Shown here piece after piece: positions 57,144 through 64,000 of a stretch of 64,000 bases of DNA. Under the pieces are notes generated by a model. The model made no database searches, was not told where the DNA came from, and worked only from the letters and a program-made list of their open reading frames with translations. Made by a program: the position numbers and the translations under genes. The first letter of the stretch is position 1; every line of letters begins with the position of its first letter. The stretch comes from Corynebacterium felinum (GTDB lineage Bacteria > Actinomycetota > Actinomycetes > Mycobacteriales > Mycobacteriaceae): assembly GCF_030408755.1 (NCBI RefSeq), contig NZ_CP047209.1, positions 2,480,001 through 2,544,000 on the forward strand, read 5' to 3'.

Positions 57144-58460
57144 ATGACCCACATGCACTCATTCCCATCCACCGCGTTAATGACCGACAAGTACGAGCTC
57201 ACCATGCTCCAGTCGGCACTGGCCGATGGCACCGCCAACAGGACGTGCACCTTCGAGGTTTTTAGCCGACGCCTCCCCAACGAACGCCGCTACGGCGTGG
57301 TCGCAGGCACCCAGCGAGTACTCGAAGCCGTGCAAAACTTCATCTTCACCGAAGAGCAGATCGCAATCCTCGACTTCCTCAACGACGAAACTCGAGAATT
57401 TTTACGCAACTACCGCTTCTCCGGCGACATCGACGGCTACCGCGAAGGCGAACTCTACTTCCCCCACTCCCCCATCCTTACGGTGCGGGGTACCTTCGCC
57501 GAATGCGTCATCTTAGAAACCCTCATCCTGTCCATCCTCAACGCCGATTCCGCTATCGCCTCAGCTGCCGCGCGTATGGTCACAGCCGCCGATGGGCGCC
57601 CACTGGTAGAAATGGGCTCACGCCGCACCCATGAAGAAGCAGCTGTTACCGCCAGCCGCGCCGCCTACCTCGCAGGTTTTACCTCCACCTCAAACATGGA
57701 GGCCTCCTTCCGCTACGGTATCCCCACCGCCGGCACCGCCGCACACGCATGGACACTGCTACACATCAATGCGGACGGCACCCCGAACGAAAAAGCAGCA
57801 TTCCAATCCCAGGTGGACATGTTCGGTACCGACACCACCTTACTGGTTGATACCTACGACATCACCCAAGGCGTCAAAAATGCTATTGAGGTTGCCGGCA
57901 CCCAACTCGGCGCCGTACGCATCGACTCCGGTGATTTGGGTGTGATGACCCGCAAGGTCCGCCAGCAACTCGATGAACTCGGCGCACACAATACCCGCAT
58001 CATCGTCTCCTCCGACCTGGACGAATATGCCATCGCCGGTTTGCGCGGCGACCCGGTCGACGGCTTCGGCGTAGGCACCTCCGTGGTCACCGGATCTGGG
58101 GCTCCCACCGCATCCTTGGTGTACAAGCTCGTTGAGGTCGATGGTCTTCCTGTGGCGAAGCGTTCCCGCAACAAAAACTCCGTCGGCGGTGCTAAGAAAG
58201 CAGTGCGTACCCACCGCGCTACCGGCACTGCTGTGGAAGAAATCGTCATCCCCCTGCACATGTCCACCCCAGAAATCGGGCACCTTGACGTGCGGGAACT
58301 GTCCATCCCGCTGGTGCGCAACGGCGCGATTGTCGACGGGCTTCCCACCCTCGACGAGTCCCGCGCTTATCTCGCCCAGCAGCTTGTCACCCTCCCGTGG
58401 GAGGGCTTGGCTTTAAGTAAGGATGAGCCGGTGCTGAGCACCCGCTACATGGGTTTCTAG
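57144..58460 (+). CDS. pncB: Nicotinate phosphoribosyltransferase
   Basis: This roughly 438-residue enzyme joins nicotinate to PRPP to give nicotinate mononucleotide in NAD salvage. MTDKYELTMLQSAL, the FEVFSRRLPNERRYGV segment, MGSRRTHEEAAV, SFRYGIPTAGTAAHAW (with the conserved His) and VRIDSGDLG are family motifs. I use the ATG at 57144, behind GAGG; the frame is open 32 codons further. It takes the nicotinate made by PncA. Its stop touches the dinG start, so the two are co-transcribed. Confidence 0.95.
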   Translation: MTHMHSFPSTALMTDKYELTMLQSALADGTANRTCTFEVFSRRLPNERRYGVVAGTQRVLEAVQNFIFTEEQIAILDFLNDETREFLRNYRFSGDIDGYREGELYFPHSPILTVRGTFAECVILETLILSILNADSAIASAAARMVTAADGRPLVEMGSRRTHEEAAVTASRAAYLAGFTSTSNMEASFRYGIPTAGTAAHAWTLLHINADGTPNEKAAFQSQVDMFGTDTTLLVDTYDITQGVKNAIEVAGTQLGAVRIDSGDLGVMTRKVRQQLDELGAHNTRIIVSSDLDEYAIAGLRGDPVDGFGVGTSVVTGSGAPTASLVYKLVEVDGLPVAKRSRNKNSVGGAKKAVRTHRATGTAVEEIVIPLHMSTPEIGHLDVRELSIPLVRNGAIVDGLPTLDESRAYLAQQLVTLPWEGLALSKDEPVLSTRYMGF

Positions 58461-60452
58461 ATGGCGGAGTCTGAAGCAACCGATCAACCGCTGAACCAGT
58501 CCACTACCGACCTGCTTGCTGCCGCCGTCGCAAGTTTAGGGGGCGCAACCCGCGCAGGTCAGGTACAGATGGCCGAAGCAGTCACCCACGCACTCGAATC
58601 GCAACGACACCTCGCAGTGCAAGCCGGAACGGGCACAGGTAAGTCCCTGGCATATCTTGTTCCGGCGCTTCGCCATGCCCAAGCCACCAACTCCTCGGTT
58701 ATCGTGTCCACCGCCACGATCGCCCTGCAACGCCAGCTCGTCGACCGCGACCTGCCCAGGCTTGCCGACGCCCTCGAACCGTTGATGGAACGTCGCCCCA
58801 CCTTCGCAATCATGAAGGGACGACAAAACTACCTCTGCCAAAACAAGATCGCCCAAGCTGAAGCCCTTGAACAGGAACAAGACGCTCTCGTCGAGGCCAC
58901 CGAACTCAGCTGGATGGCTGCGCACGTCACACGGGTGCACGAATGGGCAAACGACACCGAAACCGGCGACCGCGACAGCCTCGAACCCGGCGTCCCCGAC
59001 CTCGTGTGGCGGCAAGTGAGCACCTCCAGCCAAGAATGCGTCGGCGCCTCACGCTGCCCACACGGCGACTCTTGCTTCGCTGAAATCGCCCGCGAGCAAG
59101 CCCGCGACGTCGACATTGTAGTCACCAACCATGCCATGCTTGCCATCGATGCCATGCTCGACATCAACGTACTGCCTGAGCACGACGTCGTCATCGTCGA
59201 CGAAGCCCACGAACTCGTCGACCGCATCACCTCAGTGTCCACCACCGAAATCTCCGTCAACGCCATCAACCTCTCCGCCAAACGCGCCGGCAAACTCGGT
59301 GCGGAAGGCCGCGACGAGAAGCTTATCGACGCCGTCAAAGACTGGGAAGCAGCCATGTACGGTGTGGAGGAAGGCCGACTGATCGAACTTCCCGAATCCA
59401 TCAAACCCTCACTGTCTGCACTACAAGACTGCCTGTGGCGCGTACGCGAACACATTTCCCGCGCCCCCGACGGGGAAGCCGCCAACGACCCTGAACGCAA
59501 CGCCGAACGCCAAAGCCTCAGCAACCACCTCGGCGACCAACACGACTCCATTGCCCGGATCTTAGAAGTGTTTAAAGAAACCGACGTAGCCCAACACGAA
59601 GACGTGGTGTGGGCTGTCATCGATGATCGCCGCGGCATCATGCTCAAAGTCGCCCCACTCTCAGTATCCGGGCTACTGCATGCTCGCCTCTTTAGCCACA
59701 ACACCGTCGTTTTAGCCTCCGCCACCTTAACCATCGGCGGAAACTTCCGCGCCATGGCCGCCAGCTGGGGTCTGGCCACAGGCACCTGGGACAGCCTTGA
59801 TGCCGGCACCCCCTTCGACCCAGCCAAATCCGGTATCCTCTACACCCCCACCCACATCCCAGAACCCGGCCGCGACGGACTATCTACCGAAACACTCGAC
59901 GAAATCTACGACCTCATCATGGCCGCCGGCGGGCGCACCTTAGGGCTCTTCTCCTCCAAGCGCGCAGCCGAACAAGCCACCGAAGCCATGCGCAAACGCC
60001 TGCCTTTCGACGTCCTATGCCAAGGCGACGACACCACCGGCGCACTCGTGGACAAATTTGCCAAACAAGAAAACACCTGCTTGTTTGGAACCCTCACCCT
60101 CTGGCAAGGTGTGGATGTGCCAGGCACAAGCTGCTCGTTGGTCATCATGGATAAGATTCCCTTCCCCCGCCCCGACGACCCCCTTCTCCAAGCACGGAAA
60201 GAAGCTGCCGATGCCGACGGACGCAACGGGTTCATGGAAGTCGCCGCCACCCACGCCGCCCTCCTCATGGCCCAAGGCGCCGGGCGACTACTTAGGCACG
60301 TCACCGACCGCGGAGTCGTTGCGGTATTAGACAAGCGACTGGTGGAAAAACGCTACGGCAGTTTCCTGCTCAACTCCATGCCCTCGTTTTGGCGCACCAA
60401 CAAAAAAGACGTGGTTCTCGGTGCATTGAAACGACTAGTCGCCGCCCGTTAA
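58461..60452 (+). CDS. dinG: DinG-family ATP-dependent DNA helicase
   Basis: This is a 663-residue XPD-like SF2 helicase. Walker A GTGTGKS is near residue 55 and the DEAH box in VIVDEAHELVD. Four Cys (YLCQNK, QECVGAS, RCPHG, SCFAE) form the [4Fe-4S] cluster. C-terminal motif QGAGRLLRH is motif VI. It unwinds forked DNA and R-loops in homologues. It starts directly after the pncB stop. The adjacent pncB and dinG also neighbour each other in mycobacteria (Rv1330c-Rv1329c). Confidence 0.94.
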   Translation: MAESEATDQPLNQSTTDLLAAAVASLGGATRAGQVQMAEAVTHALESQRHLAVQAGTGTGKSLAYLVPALRHAQATNSSVIVSTATIALQRQLVDRDLPRLADALEPLMERRPTFAIMKGRQNYLCQNKIAQAEALEQEQDALVEATELSWMAAHVTRVHEWANDTETGDRDSLEPGVPDLVWRQVSTSSQECVGASRCPHGDSCFAEIAREQARDVDIVVTNHAMLAIDAMLDINVLPEHDVVIVDEAHELVDRITSVSTTEISVNAINLSAKRAGKLGAEGRDEKLIDAVKDWEAAMYGVEEGRLIELPESIKPSLSALQDCLWRVREHISRAPDGEAANDPERNAERQSLSNHLGDQHDSIARILEVFKETDVAQHEDVVWAVIDDRRGIMLKVAPLSVSGLLHARLFSHNTVVLASATLTIGGNFRAMAASWGLATGTWDSLDAGTPFDPAKSGILYTPTHIPEPGRDGLSTETLDEIYDLIMAAGGRTLGLFSSKRAAEQATEAMRKRLPFDVLCQGDDTTGALVDKFAKQENTCLFGTLTLWQGVDVPGTSCSLVIMDKIPFPRPDDPLLQARKEAADADGRNGFMEVAATHAALLMAQGAGRLLRHVTDRGVVAVLDKRLVEKRYGSFLLNSMPSFWRTNKKDVVLGALKRLVAAR

Positions 60453-60749
60453 CGCCCACCATCAGAAGCAGGTCCGAACAATCCACGTGTTAAGCAAAAT
60501 ATCAGTTAGAGATAGAGCGAGTGCTACCTTTAAAACCGCAGGTCAATTTTTCCCACTCACGCTGAAACTCTAACTATTATTTTTGAATCAATCTACCCAT
60601 ATTGATAGGCATTGGAAATATGGTGGCTACCGTGACATCCCCAGTCCCCCACCAGGTATCGCAGCACAACTACCCGCATCTGCACACTGTGGTGTGCCAA
60701 CGGGAAAGGCTTCCTTGGCAACGCAATGAAACAACAGATATTCCGCCCG
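60453..60749. other. Intergenic region downstream of dinG
   Basis: 297 bases between convergent genes. I see no clear terminator or gene. The small ORFs overlap the DUF4411 gene on the other strand. Confidence 0.35.
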
Positions 60750-61235
60750 TTAAAACACCCACCCGAGGCGCTGAAACATTCCAATCGTATCCACACATGG
60801 AATATGGAAGTATGCTGCAGCATCGGGAATTTTCACTTTTGCGATGGACTGCGGTGCCGGTTTTTCGTTGGTGACAATCACGAACCTGTGTCGTTTCGCA
60901 GAGGCCACCAACCAAGAATCAGCAACTTTGAAAAACTCATCAACAGCAGCGTCAATAAATTTCGGATGGCGAAGGTTTTCTGCCCAGTCAGCCACCTGAC
61001 CTAGTTCATCCAGCTCCTGCTCATCTGGATGAATAATGCAGGTATCTGGAGTATTCGCCTGAAACCAGCGTGAAACTGGACTATTCCACACCGTGAGTTC
61101 TTTTTTCACTTCTTCATGAAAGAAAACTCGGCCAAATGGAAGTTCTTGGGCGAACTGATTCCACAGTGATGGAAAGATAGCTCGAGGATATGTTTGTTCC
61201 AAAGCGATCACAACATTTGTATCAAGCAGAAGCAG
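60750..61235 (-). CDS. DUF4411/PIN-like toxin component, start codon unclear
   Basis: The protein reads LLLLDTNVVIALEQ at its N-terminus, the PIN-type Asp motif, followed by FAQELPFGRVFFHEEVKKEL and SWLVASAKRHRFVIVTNEKP, typical of DUF4411 proteins. No ATG, GTG or TTG precedes the DTN motif after the last codons of the upstream gene. The first standard start (GTG at 61211) would remove it. CTG at 61235 or 61229, or coupling to the upstream stop, would be needed. It overlaps the stop region of the ImmA gene within a few bases, as in type II toxin-antitoxin operons. It may therefore be functional with a rare start, or a decayed toxin. Confidence 0.65.
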   Translation of the reverse strand: MLLLDTNVVIALEQTYPRAIFPSLWNQFAQELPFGRVFFHEEVKKELTVWNSPVSRWFQANTPDTCIIHPDEQELDELGQVADWAENLRHPKFIDAAVDEFFKVADSWLVASAKRHRFVIVTNEKPAPQSIAKVKIPDAAAYFHIPCVDTIGMFQRLGWVF

Positions 61236-61237
61236 TT

Positions 61238-62371
61238 TTAGCCACCACCTCTGACCAATTGAAGGGCTTTATTAAAAGTCTCGGCCTTTTTCACGCCTAG
61301 ATAGCGCGCTGCATCATGACTCGGGAGCATACCCGATTCCTCCGCCGTTGCGATAGCATCCAAGAAGCGCTCACCCACCCGATGTCTCACCATGATATGA
61401 AAAGGTGGCCCTTGTGTACGCTCCTTCTCGTAGCGTTGCGAATTCTCCCTAATACGAGCCAAGAGAAAGTCAGTGGAATCAGGGTCAATAATCCCAAGGT
61501 TGCAACAACGCCACATCAAGGCTTCCCTACTGACGCCACACACCTGCGACTGCTTTTCAAGCATTTCATATAGGTCCTGCGAAGCATCGCACGCCTTAAA
61601 ACACCATTCTGCAGGCATGAGAAATTCTGCTGCAAAACTATTGCACCACTGTTCGATCTCCTGATAAGTGCCGTCCCCAGATATCCCAGGCGTTGCGCGC
61701 ACAACGTGTCCCAATTCATGAGCCAAACTAAAAAGCTGAGCTGTCGCTGAATCACGTGTATTGATAAAAACAAGAGCGTAACCAGAATGAGTAAGTGTAA
61801 AACCACGAAACTCCTCGACAGAAAGAGGACGTTGGGTGTTATTGCCCACAACACTGTTTCTTTCCACGATAAGTCCCGCCGCCTGCATAGCTTCGGCCAG
61901 CACAGTGGTTTTATTTGCCCCTTTGACAGGTAGTGATTGATCCCACTCAAATAATTCCCGGACTTTTCGTGCCGCATCACGCGGATTGCTCTTATCTGAC
62001 GCAAATCCAAGAATAAGTGGATGAGCAACCCCTGTTTCAGCGGCAAACTCGGCATACCACGCCAATCTGTGCTCGGCAGTTTTCAGCACTTCAGAAAGAT
62101 CAACGCTCGGATTTACAAGCTGAGAACTGCGAACCGTCCGAAAATCCGCTACCTTCATCGCTTCCGGAGACGGTGCAGGAAGCAGCAGACGAGGAAAAGG
62201 AATTCGTGCTTTTTCAGCCAGTTTCCGCGCCTGCACAAGAGTTGGTTTTTTCTCGTGGTTCAGCCACTTTTCCAGATCGGGGAAATAATGCACCCGTTCG
62301 TCGACGCTCAGCCCTGAACGCTCGATCGCCCATTTCAAAACTGCAGGAGAAATACTGACACGGGTAGACAT
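61238..62371 (-). CDS. ImmA/IrrE metallopeptidase with N-terminal HTH-like domain (antitoxin-like)
   Basis: This is a 377-residue protein. The N-terminal part (VSISPAVLKWAIERSGLSV, KWLNHEKKPTLVQARKLAEK) looks like an XRE-type DNA-binding domain. The central domain is an ImmA/IrrE zinc peptidase with the motif AHELGHVV and the second Glu in EFLMPAEW. ImmA-type proteins are often antitoxins or regulators for neighbouring DUF4411 toxins. The ATG at 62371 is preceded by AGGAGG four bases upstream; the ATG at 62374 is too close to it. Confidence 0.87.
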   Translation of the reverse strand: MSTRVSISPAVLKWAIERSGLSVDERVHYFPDLEKWLNHEKKPTLVQARKLAEKARIPFPRLLLPAPSPEAMKVADFRTVRSSQLVNPSVDLSEVLKTAEHRLAWYAEFAAETGVAHPLILGFASDKSNPRDAARKVRELFEWDQSLPVKGANKTTVLAEAMQAAGLIVERNSVVGNNTQRPLSVEEFRGFTLTHSGYALVFINTRDSATAQLFSLAHELGHVVRATPGISGDGTYQEIEQWCNSFAAEFLMPAEWCFKACDASQDLYEMLEKQSQVCGVSREALMWRCCNLGIIDPDSTDFLLARIRENSQRYEKERTQGPPFHIMVRHRVGERFLDAIATAEESGMLPSHDAARYLGVKKAETFNKALQLVRGGG

Positions 62372-62597
62372 CATTCCTCCTCGTTTCGAACATGTCCGAT
62401 GGAAAACAGTATTAGGATCAATCCTATTACACGCATCAAACATGCCGTAGGATTATTCTCAGCTCCGAACCGGTACATACCCTTATACGCCCCGAGCACA
62501 CTTTCTTCTGTGGCACATCCGCATGAACTAACCTACTTTACAGCCCCTTTTTTATTGTGCCTCGACCATTGTTCGATCTTGAAAGAAAAGGCTTGAT

Positions 62598-63218
62598 GTG
62601 AGTACTCAACACAACGATTGGGATCCCCCACTTAACCTCACTCATGCACCAGTGATGCCACAGGTAGCTCCGCAGCCGAGCACACCGAAAAATAATCTCC
62701 GAGCACTTATCATCATGCTCGTTGTGCTGGTGCTTATTGCTGCAGCCATGGGGTATCTGCTCATTGGGCGCAATCACACTCAGGATCTCACGCACTCTGG
62801 TGCCCCTAGCCCCACGCATGCCACGCCAGTTGAATCCAGCACCCGCGAAACAGTCACGGTAACGCATACTCAGCACGTGCGTCCTCCTCAGCGCACACAG
62901 GAAGCGAATACAAACGCCCGTTTTAAACATGTAACTATCCGCCACACTGAGTGCCCTTTCGAGCGTTATATTATTGCTGCACGAGGCGGTTTCAACTACT
63001 TTTCGATCTGCGAGGATAACAGCGGCTATACCTATCAAGGCCACATCGACGGCGGGTTTTTAGCCCTACCCGCCACATTAGTGGCGCACAATGAATTTCA
63101 TGTGGATGCCAACCCCTACACAATTGTGGTCACCCCCTCGGTTATCCGGGTGATTGCACACAACAGCGGCGAGGTTGTCCGCATTCATCAGTTCACCGAC
63201 TGGGAAACCAAGAACTGA
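62598..63218 (+). CDS. Hypothetical single-pass membrane protein
   Basis: This is a 206-residue protein with a cytoplasmic N-end of about 32 residues, one membrane segment (LRALIIMLVVLVLIAAAMGYLL), a Thr/Pro-rich linker and an extracytoplasmic beta-rich domain with two Cys (TECPFE and SICEDN), possibly disulphide-bonded. The start is a GTG at 62598, behind GAAAGAAAAGG. No family recognised. Confidence 0.7.
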   Translation: MSTQHNDWDPPLNLTHAPVMPQVAPQPSTPKNNLRALIIMLVVLVLIAAAMGYLLIGRNHTQDLTHSGAPSPTHATPVESSTRETVTVTHTQHVRPPQRTQEANTNARFKHVTIRHTECPFERYIIAARGGFNYFSICEDNSGYTYQGHIDGGFLALPATLVAHNEFHVDANPYTIVVTPSVIRVIAHNSGEVVRIHQFTDWETKN

Positions 63219-63342
63219 CCTCTTCGTATTCCGGCATGCACCACGCGGGCACGAATGCAGGATACTCAACTACATTGGTTTATAGATTCACACAACAAAA
63301 GGAGAAACACTCAACTATCTATATCCTTTAGAGAGGTACATC

Positions 63343-64000
63343 ATGCGCACCTTCAAAAAAGTCATGCTTAGACTCGCCATCACCGTCCTCGTTCTCTTTG
63401 TGACCATACTGGCGGTTCGGCTGATCAACATCAACCGCTTCGGCGATGGTCTCCAGGCCCAGCCCACCCGCGATGAACTGATTGCTCAATACAATGCGCA
63501 AGCAGTCAATGGCGACTATCTGCGTGCTATCCATTTCCCCACCGACAAGGTATCGAAACCTGGCACCGTCGTGGTTTTCGGCGGCTCCGAAGGCAGCTGC
63601 AACCCGCACCTAGCCCAACGGCTTCACGAGCAAGGCTACGATGTGCTCGCTGCCTACTTCTTCGGCCAAGAAGGCCAGCAGCCCGAACTCGCCGAAGTCC
63701 CCCTCGAGCTTTTCGACGACATCACCGCCTGGCAAGAAAGCCGCGGCAAAACAGAGGAACCACTCACCCTAATCGGTGGGTCTAAAGGTGCCGAACTCGT
63801 AGCCAACCTCGCCGTGCGCTATCCCAGCATCGATAATATTGTGCTGTATACCCCCGCCGAATACAGTTTCTTCGCGCTCACCAAAGACCGTTCCAAGGAT
63901 CAAAGCTCCTGGAGCTACCAGGACAAGCCACTCGACTATCTCTCCTTCCGGCACAACACCAGCTTCACCCCAGCTTTAACCAAAGCAGTAATCACCCTCA
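63343..64000 (+). CDS. Acyl-CoA thioesterase/BAAT-C-type alpha/beta hydrolase, 3' end outside window
   Basis: The ATG at 63343 follows GAGAGG at a good distance. A hydrophobic N-terminal segment (LAITVLVLFVTILAVRL) anchors or exports the protein. The hydrolase part has VVFGGSEGSCN, the nucleophile elbow in LIGGSKGAELVANLA and the typical phrase YDVLAAYFFG of BAAT/acyl-CoA thioester hydrolase C-terminal domains. The frame is open at the window end after about 219 residues. The substrate is unknown. Confidence 0.8.
   Translation, partial: MRTFKKVMLRLAITVLVLFVTILAVRLININRFGDGLQAQPTRDELIAQYNAQAVNGDYLRAIHFPTDKVSKPGTVVVFGGSEGSCNPHLAQRLHEQGYDVLAAYFFGQEGQQPELAEVPLELFDDITAWQESRGKTEEPLTLIGGSKGAELVANLAVRYPSIDNIVLYTPAEYSFFALTKDRSKDQSSWSYQDKPLDYLSFRHNTSFTPALTKAVITL

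Overview
The window is about 64 kb of a Corynebacterium chromosome. The evidence is the giant type I fatty acid synthase with its acpS, a CmrA-type mycolate-precursor reductase, a corynebacterial sialidase, a DUF5979/LAxTG surface protein, and a gene order rdgB-rph-MBL hydrolase-murI-rhomboid-P1 peptidase-DUF2017-clpS-pncB-dinG that parallels mycobacteria (Rv1341 down to Rv1329c). The presence of sialidase and adhesin suggests a host-associated species; the species itself cannot be fixed from the sequence alone.

Layout. 1-9 kb: end of a Gly-rich secreted-type protein, cmrA-like reductase, sialidase nanH, oligoribonuclease orn, tRNA-His, DUF2200 protein, L,D-transpeptidase. 9.4-12.8 kb: two identical tRNA-Lys(CTT) genes, pncA, DUF3618 protein, bcp peroxiredoxin with a TetR regulator, acpS. 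12.9-27.2 kb: a 1.46-kaa LAxTG surface protein inserted between acpS and the 3030-aa fatty acid synthase. 27.7-46.3 kb: a complete type I-E CRISPR-Cas locus (cas3-cas8e-cse2-cas7e-cas5e-cas6e-cas1e-cas2e) and a very long array of about 144 repeats, broken once by a 527-bp IS1634-type deletion derivative. 46.4-60.5 kb: tRNA-Leu and the conserved housekeeping cluster, interrupted by an SGNH hydrolase, a DUF559-like protein and a tandem hairpin repeat. 60.7-64 kb: an ImmA/DUF4411 toxin-antitoxin-like pair and two envelope proteins, the last cut by the window end.

The most interesting signal is upstream of cas3. Positions about 27731-27872 hold a self-contained unit: a promoter-like TATAGT, a degenerate CRISPR repeat ending in a near-perfect crRNA 5' handle, a 20-nt pseudo-spacer, a second degenerate repeat, and a hairpin terminator. 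The first 11 nt of the pseudo-spacer match perfectly, in crRNA-seed position, a site in the cas8e promoter at 30848-30858 next to a -10-like TAATAT. This looks like a crRNA-like RNA that lets Cascade repress its own operon (CreR-type autoregulation).

A second unexplained structure is a family of about 60-nt hairpin units with arms CTCGACCTTT / AAAGGTCGAG. It occurs as variable copies at 17.47-17.96 kb, as a 113-bp tandem array at 52.69-53.09 kb, and perhaps as a degenerate copy after pncA.
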